Shown here: positions 16,103 through 24,691 of the stretch, piece after piece | How positions within the stretch are numbered: the first letter of the stretch is position 1 | How the letters are laid out: every line of letters starts with the position of its first letter | Origin: Alphaproteobacteria bacterium | GTDB lineage: Bacteria; Pseudomonadota; Alphaproteobacteria; TMED109 | Direction: 5' to 3' | Assembly (NCBI GenBank): GCA_022819905.1 | Contig: JAJEGJ010000074.1 | Coordinates: forward strand, 21,170 to 85,169 | Length of the DNA stretch: 64,000 nucleotides | Translations under genes and position numbers: made by a program | The notes under the pieces: generated by a model | Told to the model about the DNA's origin: nothing | Seen by the model: the letters and a program-made list of their open reading frames with translations, nothing else | Database searches by the model: none

Positions 16103-17398
16103 ATGGTCACTCGTCATGCCGCCGCACTCGCGACGGCCGTCATCCTTGTCGCTTGTGGCGGCGGGGGCGGCTCACCCGTCTCCCAGGACCCGGACACCGG
16201 AGCGCCAACTGACAGCGGCACGCCGTCATCCCCCACAACCCTCACGCGCACGACATCCCAAGGGCCGACGGCCGAACGCGTCGCCGACTACCTGTACTCT
16301 CACGCCAGCGGCGGACCCTGGGACGGAGCCCATGGCGAGTACACCCATGCGCCGGGACTCGTACGATTCGCCTTCCCGCCAACCGTGCGCATGGCCGCCA
16401 GCATGACCGGGCGCGAGCGCGCCTTCGCCCACTACGGCATCGCCCTCGTGAACCGGGCACTGCCCTACGAACACCACTTGCAGATCGGCCCGGATGCCCC
16501 GTCGGTAGTCGCGAAGGACGGTGGCGATCTAGAGGGCAACGTCCCCCACGGGGAGATCTTCGTTGAGTTCCACCGCGACAGCGCTTCGGGTCGAGCCAGT
16601 CCGGCCGTAGCGCATCAGGAGATCACGCATGTCTATGACGATGCGCAGGCACGTTGGGAAAAGAAGGTCCTGCTCACAGGACAAGTCGAGATGGACTCCG
16701 ACTTCTTCGACAACCGACCTGACCACCAAGCAATATCGGTATTTGTCCATGAACTGCTACACACGATAGGCCTCCAGGGACACCCTGACCACGAGGAGTA
16801 CCCGGACTCCAACATGGCCGATGCCTGGTTCCGCATCGACGGATCGCTGCCGGCAATCGACGCGGCCGGGGTCCTCGCGCTCTACACGCGCCTTCCAGCC
16901 GAGATCGAACCCGAAGACTTGTCCGTCACCGACCTCGGGGCGTGGGAGGAACAGGGCACCAATCTCACGCGAAGCCTGTCGCGGGTCAGCTTCGGCGTCC
17001 GGCACGCCAACGGCGTCACCATGCCGTGGACAAAGGGCACGGACCCCACCCGGGATCTAGCCGACAACACGCGGCTGCAGGGAACCGCGACCTGGAACGG
17101 CGACCTGATCGGCTTCACGCCGACGCTCGTCGGCGTCCAGGGCAATGCGGAGATCAGCATCAGCCTCGCCACCATGGACGGCCGCGCCGACTTCACCGCG
17201 CTCGAGCACGAAGACGGCTCCACGTGGGGAGACGGCGACCTCGGCTACACCATCACAGTGGGCGCCAACTACCTCCGGAGCACCGGGGGCGATGCCGGGA
17301 CCGTGAACGGGCAGTTCTACGGCGCCAACCACGAGGGCGTGGGCGGATCAGTCGAGCGCGCCGACCTCACCGGCGCCTTCGGCGCCGTGCGCAGGTAA
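16103..17398 (+). CDS. Lipoprotein with zinc-peptidase motif and TbpB-like C-terminal barrel
   Basis: 431 residues from ATG 16103, which has GAGG upstream. MVTRHAAALATAVILVACGG is a lipoprotein signal (Cys18), followed by a Gly/Ser/Thr linker. Residues about 55-260 carry HELLHTIGLQGH (216-227), the H-E-x-x-H-x-x-G-x-x-G-H zinc motif of metzincin-type peptidases. Residues about 310-431 resemble the C-terminal beta-barrel of transferrin-binding-protein-B-like surface lipoproteins: VNGQFYGANHEGVGGS, VERADLTGAFGAVR. Probably a surface-exposed protease; the domain pairing is unusual. The transposon inserted about 110 bp downstream. Confidence 0.8.
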   Translation: MVTRHAAALATAVILVACGGGGGSPVSQDPDTGAPTDSGTPSSPTTLTRTTSQGPTAERVADYLYSHASGGPWDGAHGEYTHAPGLVRFAFPPTVRMAASMTGRERAFAHYGIALVNRALPYEHHLQIGPDAPSVVAKDGGDLEGNVPHGEIFVEFHRDSASGRASPAVAHQEITHVYDDAQARWEKKVLLTGQVEMDSDFFDNRPDHQAISVFVHELLHTIGLQGHPDHEEYPDSNMADAWFRIDGSLPAIDAAGVLALYTRLPAEIEPEDLSVTDLGAWEEQGTNLTRSLSRVSFGVRHANGVTMPWTKGTDPTRDLADNTRLQGTATWNGDLIGFTPTLVGVQGNAEISISLATMDGRADFTALEHEDGSTWGDGDLGYTITVGANYLRSTGGDAGTVNGQFYGANHEGVGGSVERADLTGAFGAVRR

Positions 17399-17503
17399 GC
17401 AGCACGACAGGCCACGGCGGCAGCCGCGCGGCGCCGGGCTGCTGGCGCCGCACCGTCTCAATTCCGTCGCGCAGCGGAACAAGCCACTTCTGTGCAGTCC
17501 GTG

Positions 17504-17511
17504 AACCGGAA
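17504..17511. repeat. 8-bp target-site duplication, left copy
   Basis: AACCGGAA immediately outside the left inverted repeat; repeated exactly at 20321-20328 outside the right repeat. Eight base pairs is the duplication length known for the IS1595 family. Confidence 0.92.
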
Positions 17512-17536
17512 GGGGATTATACAGATAGGTTGACTC
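17512..17536 (+). repeat. Left terminal inverted repeat (25 bp)
   Basis: Begins GGGGATTATACAG and ends GGTTGACTC; the exact reverse complement is at 20296-20320. It contains an outward-facing TATAAT on the minus strand (17521-17516), and its inner edge overlaps the endonuclease stop codon. Confidence 0.95.
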
Positions 17537-18359
17537 ACGGCCCTGAAACCGGGCGGAGTTTCTCACGTAGCGCGGCCTCGAAATCAGCGCGATTGATGGT
17601 CTTGGCAGCAAGCAGCTTGCTACTCGAATCCTCCAGCGTCATGACCTCCCAATGCCAGCGAATCAGCCTCCCGCCCACCATCGCAGGCACAAGCCAGATC
17701 ACATCGCCATCGTTCAGATCCTGACTGGGGGACTCTGACGGGCCGCCCACAAAGGCGAAGAACGGGCGGTCAACAGCAACGGCAATCTTCGACCCCCACC
17801 GCATGAGCGTGGGTGCCTTGATCTGCAGCTGCGGCAGTAGCCGCTTCGGGGCCGATGATCGGAAGTCCGGCCGTCGGTGACCGATCGGTGCGGGCGGATC
17901 ACGGTCGGCATTGACGGCCAGTGCCTCGAACTCCGGCCCCATGCCCGCGCCGGAGAAATAGACCGCCTGAACCTCCAAGCCGAACCAGCGGAATGCCCCG
18001 TTGACGCGGGCAATCACCATGTCGATACGGCCAGCCGACCGACCCGCTGATGCTGTGCTTTCCATGAACCCGACCTCGCGGGCCATGTGGGTGTCGTGGA
18101 TATCGAACCCGACAACATCAGCCAGCCAATGCACAAGCAGTTGGTCTTGCTCAAACCGCGTCGGGCACGTGATCACCGGTTCCCCGTTCGGATGTTCGCG
18201 GATAGAGCAGACGCCACCCCTCTTGCTGCACTGGCCGCCCGCGAACGGACATCCAAGCGGCGGCGCCTGCCCTAGTGCTGCACGCGCATGGGCTTGCCTC
18301 TGTTGGGGGCTGAGATCGCGAATGTCGCTCCCGAACCACTCCGCAATGCCGTAACTCAC
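17535..18359 (-). CDS. NotI-family restriction endonuclease
   Basis: 274 residues. EWFG near the N-terminus, then four cysteines spaced as in NotI-type enzymes: C37 (GCPF), C44 (GQCSKRGG), C51 (VCSI) and C65 (TCPTRF), the family's structural iron/metal site. The nuclease core is a PD-(D/E)xK variant with D113 (GRIDMVIA) and E129-V-Q131 (FGLEVQAVYFSG), the E-x-Q form used by NotI. GTG start overlapping the methyltransferase stop by four bases. It is last in the operon, so the methylase is made first. NotI is about 380 residues, so this is a shorter relative whose specificity is unknown. Confidence 0.82.
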   Translation of the reverse strand: MSYGIAEWFGSDIRDLSPQQRQAHARAALGQAPPLGCPFAGGQCSKRGGVCSIREHPNGEPVITCPTRFEQDQLLVHWLADVVGFDIHDTHMAREVGFMESTASAGRSAGRIDMVIARVNGAFRWFGLEVQAVYFSGAGMGPEFEALAVNADRDPPAPIGHRRPDFRSSAPKRLLPQLQIKAPTLMRWGSKIAVAVDRPFFAFVGGPSESPSQDLNDGDVIWLVPAMVGGRLIRWHWEVMTLEDSSSKLLAAKTINRADFEAALREKLRPVSGP

Positions 18360-19294
18360 GTGAACAGACTTTCCCTTGTAATCACCAGTTCCGGTGTCCG
18401 CTCATGGTGTGTCGTTTTCATCGTGACCGTGACCGCGTGGAAGTGGAATCTGCGGATCAACTGCACGATCTCCGCCGACAGGTCATAGGTCATCAGGAAG
18501 TTGGCGCGGCGGTCGGCCATCGCCTCGAACAGCCGGACATGGTTGATCTCGTTGTGGACGTACAGCCGCTTCCCCGCCTTCTTGCCGCCCGCGGCCGTGT
18601 ACGGCGGGTCAATGAAGAAACAGGTGTCATCCCGAACGGCGATGATTTCCGCTAGTTCCAGCCCGTCGCCTTCAAGGAAGGCCAGTTGCTCACTGTAGGC
18701 CGCGATCGCCTCCAGTCTGCTGCACAACGTCTCCGGGTACCAGCGGGAGGCCACACCCTTGCCGTTCTCTCCGCTGTTTGCCAGGGACGCGCCAGGCGCA
18801 AGGATGCCGCCCCGCCGGGTGCGGTTCAGAACCAGGGTGCGGAACCCGTGTTCCACAACGTTGGTCGGTGCCGTTTCAGCGAGCCGCTGGACACGCTCGC
18901 GGGTAGGCTCGAACGCTGCTACGCGCTCCATCAGTTCGTCGCTGTAGTCAATCGCCGAACGCCAGAACGCGGATACGTCATGGTCCAGATCGACCATGAG
19001 CGCACGTTCCGCCAGCCCCTCCATAACCGCAGTCAGAGAGACAATCCCGCCACCGGCGAACGGTTCCATCATCAGCGGGTGCGGGCCGCGTCGGGACGTC
19101 TCAGCCAGCCAACGGCGAATGTGGGGGATCAGCCACGTCTTGCCGCCCGGATAGCGTAGCGGGCTGCGTTGCGGCACTTCCGCAACGTTCACGGCGGGGA
19201 TCAGCGAGGCCGGGAACTTCCTCTCCCGACCGGACCGGAGCAGTGCGCGGGCTAACGCTTCCGGTTCGACGCCGGAGCAGTGCGGGTGTTCCAT
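18356..19294 (-). CDS. D12-class DNA adenine N6-methyltransferase
   Basis: 312 residues. LRYPGGKTWLIPHI (46-59) is the D12 N-terminal signature; EPFAGGGIVSLT is motif I (AdoMet binding); DPPYTAAGGKKAGKRLY (229-245) contains the catalytic D-P-P-Y motif IV of adenine methylases. It begins 7 bases after the transposase stop and overlaps the endonuclease start (GTGA). It should protect the host DNA from the linked endonuclease. Because it is an adenine methylase, the shared recognition site must contain A, unlike NotI's own GC-only site. Confidence 0.9.
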   Translation of the reverse strand: MEHPHCSGVEPEALARALLRSGRERKFPASLIPAVNVAEVPQRSPLRYPGGKTWLIPHIRRWLAETSRRGPHPLMMEPFAGGGIVSLTAVMEGLAERALMVDLDHDVSAFWRSAIDYSDELMERVAAFEPTRERVQRLAETAPTNVVEHGFRTLVLNRTRRGGILAPGASLANSGENGKGVASRWYPETLCSRLEAIAAYSEQLAFLEGDGLELAEIIAVRDDTCFFIDPPYTAAGGKKAGKRLYVHNEINHVRLFEAMADRRANFLMTYDLSAEIVQLIRRFHFHAVTVTMKTTHHERTPELVITRESLFT

Positions 19295-19301
19295 GCCACC
19301 C

Positions 19302-20249
19302 TCACGCGGTCAGATCACGCAGCATCAGCCGCCGACCAATCAAGCCAGCGGCTACCGTCTGCATCTGGGCCAGCGTGTCGAGTTCACGCATCCCCTGACG
19401 GCCTGCAAACTCGTTCACGTAGCGTTGCAGGTGTTTCTCGCTCATGTGGTGATAGGTGCCGATGTAGCCCCTCTTGAGCATCGACCAGAAGGATTCAATC
19501 CCGTTGGTGTGCGCCATGTCCCGGACATACTCGGAGACGCTGTGCTTGACCGTCTCATGGTCGCGGGGGAGGCCGCTGTAGGCCGTCGCCTCGTCGGTGT
19601 AGACCTTGGCATCGGTCGCGGCGTTAGCAGTGACGAAGCCTTGCAGGGTCTTGCCGTCGGTGTTCTGCACGACCTTGGCCCGAACCTTCTTTGTGGCGCG
19701 ATCCTTGACCCCGACGACGGCTGCCTTGCCAGCGCCGCCACGTCCGGTGCCGGCCAGTTCGCGACGCTTGGAGTTGGACATGTTCTTCCGGCGGCCGCCT
19801 ACGTAGGTCTCGTCAGCTTCCACCGGCCCGGCGAAAGGGACTGAATCCTCGTCTGCCCACGCCTCCCGAATCCGGTGGAGCATGAACCATGCAGTTGCCT
19901 GCGTTACACCGAGATCGCGGTGCAGGCGCATGGACGACACGCCTTTCAGGCTGATGCACTCCAAGTAGATCGCGATTGCCCACTTGCGGAGCGGCACCTT
20001 GGAAGCCGCCATAGCTGTTCCCGTCTTGACCGAGAAGTACTTGCGGCAATCGGTGCAGCGGTAGGGCGATTTGGCATGGCTGCATTCGTGGGTGCGAGTG
20101 CTGCCACACCGTGGGCAGAAGCGTTTGCCTTCTGGCCATACCTGCTGCTCAAACCAGACGCGGGCTGCTTCATCGTCCGGGAACATGTCGAACAACTGCA
20201 CCATCGTGATGCCGTTGCGGTCGGATTTACCGGGTGATTTGTGGGCCAT
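19302..20249 (-). CDS. IS1595-family (ISXO2-like) transposase
   Basis: 315 residues from ATG 20249, with GGAGG (20257-20261) 7 bases upstream. An N-terminal zinc ribbon (CPRCGS at 45-50, CTDCRK at 65-70) is followed by an ISXO2-like DDE-type core: VEADETYVGGRR, KVYTDEATAYSGL and HTNGIESFWSMLKRGYIGTYHH, the family's D-D-N/E positions. It catalyses cut-and-paste of the element through its inverted repeats. It is the first gene of the operon with the restriction-modification genes; the promoter's -35 lies in the right inverted repeat. Confidence 0.94.
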   Translation of the reverse strand: MAHKSPGKSDRNGITMVQLFDMFPDDEAARVWFEQQVWPEGKRFCPRCGSTRTHECSHAKSPYRCTDCRKYFSVKTGTAMAASKVPLRKWAIAIYLECISLKGVSSMRLHRDLGVTQATAWFMLHRIREAWADEDSVPFAGPVEADETYVGGRRKNMSNSKRRELAGTGRGGAGKAAVVGVKDRATKKVRAKVVQNTDGKTLQGFVTANAATDAKVYTDEATAYSGLPRDHETVKHSVSEYVRDMAHTNGIESFWSMLKRGYIGTYHHMSEKHLQRYVNEFAGRQGMRELDTLAQMQTVAAGLIGRRLMLRDLTA

Positions 20250-20272
20250 GTCGCGTCCTCCGTTGCCTGTTC

Positions 20273-20302
20273 TATATAGCACACGGACCGCTACGGAGTC
20301 AA
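20273..20302 (-). promoter_or_regulatory. Transposon operon promoter, -35 within the inverted repeat
   Basis: On the minus strand TTGACT (20302-20297) lies inside the right inverted repeat, then an 18-bp spacer and TATATA (20278-20273). The start would fall near 20266, just ahead of the GGAGG and ATG of the transposase. One promoter would serve transposase, methylase and nuclease. Confidence 0.7.
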
Positions 20303-20320
20303 CCTATCTGTATAATCCCC
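20296..20320 (-). repeat. Right terminal inverted repeat (25 bp)
   Basis: Exact reverse complement of 17512-17536. It contains an outward-facing consensus -10, TATAAT (20311-20316), and supplies the inward -35 of the transposase operon. Confidence 0.95.
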
Positions 20321-20328
20321 AACCGGAA
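20321..20328. repeat. 8-bp target-site duplication, right copy
   Basis: AACCGGAA, identical to 17504-17511. Confidence 0.92.
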
Positions 20329-20386
20329 AGGCACAACGCATGACTGCAATGCTCGCGCTGATGCGCTGTTCGTATACCTTGTACTC

Positions 20387-20415
20387 TTGACCTACTGCTT
20401 GCATCTCTCTGTCAT
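20387..20415 (+). promoter_or_regulatory. Candidate sigma-70 promoter
   Basis: TTGACC (20387-20392), a 17-bp spacer, then TGTCAT (20410-20415). It would initiate near 20422, upstream of the small membrane protein at 20482 or of katG. Confidence 0.4.
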
Positions 20416-20481
20416 GACATGTTCACACCCAACCTGTCATCGCCCCTGGTGAAGCTGCGTCGAGCGGACCAACTGCAGAAC

Positions 20482-20616
20482 ATGCGACACCTCTGGGCCG
20501 CGACAGCCGAAGGTGTCGTGGTGGCCAGTCTGTTGCTGCTCCTGCTGTTGGTGACGTACGAGATTGCGCTGCACCTTCTTCACGATCTGAGAATCCATCT
20601 TGGCTACAGGGAATAG
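20482..20616 (+). CDS. Possible small single-pass membrane protein
   Basis: 44 residues: MRHLWAATAEG, then a strong hydrophobic helix (VVVASLLLLLLLVTYEIAL), then LLHDLRIHLGYRE. An in-frame ATG at 20419 would lengthen it but lies before the predicted transcription start. No clear ribosome-binding site precedes 20482. Plausible but unproven. Apart from this and the promoter, I see nothing else in 20329-20934. Confidence 0.35.
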   Translation: MRHLWAATAEGVVVASLLLLLLLVTYEIALHLLHDLRIHLGYRE

Positions 20617-20934
20617 CGGGCCCCTTGCGGAGGGCGTCCGAGGCGGAAGCCAGCCTGACGGTCGCCGGTGTCGCGGTTACCGGGGCCCGGCCAGCGGCTT
20701 CGCCAACGTTCGTGATCGACCCATTCCTGCGCGCGGCCGCCATCGTGCCGCTGTCGTGAACGGCGCCCGTGGCCACATTGCCAGCCGTCCCCGCGCTCGC
20801 GTCCGACCGGCGCGCCGTCGCCGCGTCACCGTGACGCCCCGCCCCCGAATCACACCCCCGACCCATGTTGCTGGCCGATCGGCCACGCCAACGATGCGCC
20901 CATGATGACCTCTAGACTGCGGGAGCAAAGCACT

Positions 20935-23163
20935 GTGTTGAAGCGAACGATCTCCATCGCGGCCCTGTTGACGATCGGGATGGTGCCGGCCCTGCCGGTC
21001 GATCTCGCGGCCGCCCGGAGCCAAGCACCGGACAACGAGTACTGGTGGCCGAACCGGCTGAACCTCGATCCCCTGCGTCGGGACTCCCGGGAATCGAGTC
21101 CCGCGGACGCGGACTTCAATTACGCCGAGGCGTTCGAAAGCCTGGACCTGGATGCGGTAAAGGCCGATCTCGAGAAGCTGATGACGACGTCCCAGCCCTG
21201 GTGGCCGGCGGACTTCGGTCACTACGGCCCGCTCTTCATCCGCATGGCCTGGCACAGCGCGGGCACCTACCGGACCATCGACGGCCGCGGCGGGGCGGAC
21301 GGCGGCCTGCAGCGCTTCGCGCCGCTCAACAGCTGGCCCGACAACGCCAACCTGGACAAGGCGCACCGGCTGCTCTGGCCGATCAAGAAGAAGTACGGCC
21401 GCGGGATTTCCTGGGCCGACCTGATGATCCTCGCCGGCACGGTGGCCATGGAGTCGATGGGTTTCGAGACGCTGGGCTTCGCGGGCGGCCGCATCGACGC
21501 GTGGCTGCCGGAGGACGTGAACTGGGGCCCCGAAGGCGAGTGGCTGGCCGCCGATCGCCGCAATGCGGACGGAGAGCTGGATCCTCCCTTCGGCGCCACC
21601 CAGATGGGCCTGATCTACGTGAACCCCGTGGGTCCGGGCGGGAACCCGGACCCGATGGCGGCCGCGCAAGCCATCCGCGAGGCGTTCGGCCGCATGGCGA
21701 TGAATGACGAGGAGACGGCCGCGCTGATCGTCGGGGGGCATACCTTCGGCAAGGCGCATGGTGCGGCGGACCCATCCCGGTACGTGGGCCCCGAACCGGA
21801 GGGAGACATCATCGAGGCACAGGGATTCGGCTGGCGGAACCGCTTAGGCGACGGTCATGGTGCCGACACGATCACCAGCGGGCTGGAAGGCGCGTGGACG
21901 CACAGTCCCGCCGCCTGGACCCACAACTTTCTTGAGAACCTGTACGCGTTCGATTGGGTACAGACGCGAAGCCCGGCGGGCGCCATCCAGTGGGAGCCCG
22001 CTGACGGGGCGGCGGCGGACTGGGTGCCGGATGCGCACGACCCCGTCGTGCGGCACGCACCCATGATGCTCACCACCGACCTCGCGATGAAGGAGGACCC
22101 GGCCTATCGGGAGATCACGTCGCGCTGGCTCGAGCATCCGGAGGAGCTCGCGGACGCCTTCGCCCGGGCCTGGTTCAAGTTGACGCATCGCGACCTGGGT
22201 CCGACCTCGCGCTACCTGGGCGATGACGTGCCCGGCGAGAAGTTCGTGTGGCAGGATCCCATCCCCGAGGTGGATCACGTCCTGATCGACGCCCGGGATG
22301 CGGCCGCGCTGAAAGCCGACATCGTCGCTTCGGGGCTGTCGGGTGCCGAACTGATCCGGGCCGCCTGGGCGTCCGCGTCCACGTTCCGCGGAACCGACAT
22401 GCGGGGCGGCGCCAACGGTGCGCGAATCCGTCTCGCACCCCAAATCGGGTGGGCCGCCAACGACCCGGCGGAACTGGCCCGCGTGCTGGAGACCCTCGCG
22501 ACCGTTCGGCGTGCATTCAACGCGACACAATCGGGCGCCAAGCGGGTCTCGCTTGCCGACCTGATCGTCCTAGGCGGCGCAGCCGCCATCGAGCGTGCCG
22601 CGGCAGAAGCCGGCTTCGAGGCAGAAGTGCCGTTTGTGCCAGGCCGCATGGACGCGTCCCTGAAGCAGACCGATACCGACTCCTTCGCCCTGCTTGAGCC
22701 GAAGGCGGACGGTTTTCGGAACTACTTCGCCGACGGAAACGTCCGTTCGCCGGCGGACATGCTGGTGGAGAAGGCGGCACTGCTGACCCTGACGATCCCG
22801 GAGATGACCGTACTCGTCGGCGGCATGCGCACCATGGGCGGCAATGCCGGGGGCTCGGCCCACGGCGTGCTGACGGATCGGCCTGGGACGCTGAGCAACG
22901 ACTTCTTCGTCAATCTGCTCGACATGTCCACGCAGTGGTCCGAGTCGTCCACCGAGGGGGTCTATACGGGTCATGATCGGGCGACGGGCGAGCGCAAATG
23001 GACGGCGACCGCGGTCGACCTGATCTTCGGCTCGAACGCCGAGCTACGCGCGGTCGCGGAGTACTACGCGGCCGACGACGGGCAGGCAGCGTTCCTGGAA
23101 GACTTCATCGCGGCGTGGACCAAGGTGATGACCCTGGACCGTTTCGATCTCGAGCGGTTTTGA
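20935..23163 (+). CDS. katG: Exported catalase-peroxidase (KatG family)
   Basis: About 742 residues, the usual bifunctional catalase-peroxidase size. The distal haem site reads [12 protein letters not shown] (Arg, Trp, His) and the proximal His is in [11 protein letters not shown]. The Met-Tyr-Trp adduct partners are present (Trp of MAWH, Tyr of GLIYVNPVG, Met of RMAMNDEE). The second, inactive peroxidase-like domain is complete, ending DLERF. The N-terminus [19 protein letters not shown] is a Sec signal peptide, so this is a periplasmic (KatP-like) enzyme. GTG 20935 is chosen because GGGAG (20921-20925) lies 9 bases upstream; ATG 20902 is an in-frame alternative. Confidence 0.93.
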   Translation: MLKRTISIAALLTIGMVPALPVDLAAARSQAPDNEYWWPNRLNLDPLRRDSRESSPADADFNYAEAFESLDLDAVKADLEKLMTTSQPWWPADFGHYGPLFIRMAWHSAGTYRTIDGRGGADGGLQRFAPLNSWPDNANLDKAHRLLWPIKKKYGRGISWADLMILAGTVAMESMGFETLGFAGGRIDAWLPEDVNWGPEGEWLAADRRNADGELDPPFGATQMGLIYVNPVGPGGNPDPMAAAQAIREAFGRMAMNDEETAALIVGGHTFGKAHGAADPSRYVGPEPEGDIIEAQGFGWRNRLGDGHGADTITSGLEGAWTHSPAAWTHNFLENLYAFDWVQTRSPAGAIQWEPADGAAADWVPDAHDPVVRHAPMMLTTDLAMKEDPAYREITSRWLEHPEELADAFARAWFKLTHRDLGPTSRYLGDDVPGEKFVWQDPIPEVDHVLIDARDAAALKADIVASGLSGAELIRAAWASASTFRGTDMRGGANGARIRLAPQIGWAANDPAELARVLETLATVRRAFNATQSGAKRVSLADLIVLGGAAAIERAAAEAGFEAEVPFVPGRMDASLKQTDTDSFALLEPKADGFRNYFADGNVRSPADMLVEKAALLTLTIPEMTVLVGGMRTMGGNAGGSAHGVLTDRPGTLSNDFFVNLLDMSTQWSESSTEGVYTGHDRATGERKWTATAVDLIFGSNAELRAVAEYYAADDGQAAFLEDFIAAWTKVMTLDRFDLERF

Positions 23164-23506
23164 CAGGGCCGGCGCTGACGCCGGTCGGCCAACGCCTCCT
23201 GCCAGGTGCGGCTCGCTCGGCGCGCCAGCTCTGCCTCGCGCACCGCGTGCGGGACCTGGCGGCCAAGGCGCCGGAAGACGTCCGGCCCGGGTTCAAGGGA
23301 CGCGTCAACGCTGTCCACCAGGCGCTGGCACGGGCCGTCGTCCACGATCTTTCTTGTGGCACGCCCTTTACCCATGGCAGGGTTCCACCATAATTCCGTG
23401 CATACGCAGACCGGGCCTTGGCACGGCCTTTATCGTCGCGGGAGATGTACAGATATGTGCGCGTTCACCGGGACCCGCCCCTAGATCAGCAGGTGCAAGG
23501 CCGGAA
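23164..23506. other. No gene seen
   Basis: A short inverted repeat, CCGGCG-CTGA-CGCCGG, lies just after the katG stop but has no T-run. Nothing else recognisable. Confidence 0.45.
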
Positions 23507-24691
23507 TTGACGCCAGACACAAAGAATATCCCCACGGCCTACGCTGAGGGGTGCGTCCGGGGCCGACACGTCGATCCCGACCGGACTGCCGCTTACGTCG
23601 CGCACACCATGATCGGCGATCCGCTCGCCGACGCCATGATCGCCGAACTCGAGCCGCTCGGACAGGATGAAGCGGCCAGGCTGATCGAGCTCGGCATGCA
23701 CGATCGCGCGGGCGACGCGCTTCGCGACGCACCGGCGTCGGTCAGGGATTTCTTCGCGCACTGTGCCGAACCGCCGACCTGGCTCGACCGGTCCTCATTT
23801 CAGCCTGGCTGCCGCATGTTCCACCGGAACACGCGGCTGATCCTCGCCGGCATGGTGGCCGGGGTCCTGGTCGAGGGGTTCTCCACCAACATCGCGAAGT
23901 CGTTCTTTCTCACCGGTCGGCTGCGTGACCAGGGCGTGCGCCGGCTGAAGCAGAATAACCGTCACATGCTGGAGATCTTCATGCCCGGCGGCATGGACAC
24001 GCATGCCGACGGGTGGACGCATTCTGTTCGTATCAGGCTGGTGCACGCAAAGATCCGGCAACTCCTGGGCCGATCCGGGGAATGGGACGCGGGGGAGCTG
24101 GGCACGCCGATCAGTGCCGCGCATCTGGGTTTCGCGATCGCTGCCTTTTCCGCGAGGCTGCTGCAGCACCTGCATCGCCTGGGCGCGTCCTTCTCCGAGG
24201 AGGAGCGCCGGAGCTTCATGGCGGTGTGGCGGTATTCGGGCTATCTGATGGGCATTCCCGAAACCATCCTGTACCGCAGCGAGGAGGACGCGCTCGAAGT
24301 CTTCCGCATCGGCGGGCTTTGCGAGCCGCCGCCGTCGGCGGAATCGATCGCCCTCGCGGCATCGCTGATCAATTCCGCGCCGCTGTTCGCCGGTCTTGAC
24401 GACCGGAACGAGCGCCGGAAGCTCGCCGGCTACATCGCGCAGCTGTCACGTGCACTGATCGGTGTCCAACTCGCCGACGAGCTCATGTTTCCCGCGAGTT
24501 CCACTTTCGGTGTCCTCTGGAAGTTCCGGGCGCTGAACCGGGTCGAGAGGATGTTGCGCAAGCTGAACCCCAGGCGCGCCGCGGAAACAGCGAACCTGAC
24601 CACCATTCTCGAAGTTTCGATGTTCGACGAAGGGGGAACCAGCTACCGGCTGCCCGATCACGTCTACGCGGAACAATCCTCGCAGTGGTAG
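23507..24691 (+). CDS. MpaB-family (DUF2236) haem oxygenase-like protein
   Basis: About 394 residues. The DUF2236 signature is clear: WTHSVRIRLVHAKIRQLL (the R-x-R-x-x-H-A-x-x-R haem-region motif), FMAVWRYSGYLMGIPE, and helical segments around GVLVEGFSTNIAKSFFLTGR. Members include the MpaB-type lyase/oxygenase and latex-clearing protein Lcp, both b-type haem proteins, but the substrate here is unknown. TTG 23507 is the start nearest the conserved region, with AAGG upstream; the frame is open back to 23354. No signal peptide is evident from 23507. Confidence 0.8.
   Translation: MTPDTKNIPTAYAEGCVRGRHVDPDRTAAYVAHTMIGDPLADAMIAELEPLGQDEAARLIELGMHDRAGDALRDAPASVRDFFAHCAEPPTWLDRSSFQPGCRMFHRNTRLILAGMVAGVLVEGFSTNIAKSFFLTGRLRDQGVRRLKQNNRHMLEIFMPGGMDTHADGWTHSVRIRLVHAKIRQLLGRSGEWDAGELGTPISAAHLGFAIAAFSARLLQHLHRLGASFSEEERRSFMAVWRYSGYLMGIPETILYRSEEDALEVFRIGGLCEPPPSAESIALAASLINSAPLFAGLDDRNERRKLAGYIAQLSRALIGVQLADELMFPASSTFGVLWKFRALNRVERMLRKLNPRRAAETANLTTILEVSMFDEGGTSYRLPDHVYAEQSSQW

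Larger units (their letters stand above)
17512..20320 (-). mobile_element. IS1595/ISXO2-like transposon carrying a restriction-modification system
   Basis: A 2,809-bp element bounded by perfect 25-bp inverted repeats (17512-17536 and 20296-20320; outer ends GGGGATTATACAG) and by 8-bp direct repeats AACCGGAA. One minus-strand operon fills it: transposase (19302-20249), adenine methyltransferase (18356-19294) and NotI-family endonuclease (17535-18359). Intergenic space is 7 bases, then a 4-base GTGA overlap, and the last stop codon lies on the inner edge of the left repeat. All three frames look intact, so the insertion is recent and probably still mobile. Confidence 0.93.

Noticed and set aside
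17512..20320. Outward promoters from both transposon ends
   Set aside because: Only the -10 TATAAT is present; the sequence 17 bp upstream inside the element has no -35 resemblance at either end.
23170..23190. Terminator after katG
   Set aside because: The inverted repeat CCGGCG-CTGA-CGCCGG is short, GC-only and lacks a T-run; common by chance at this GC content.
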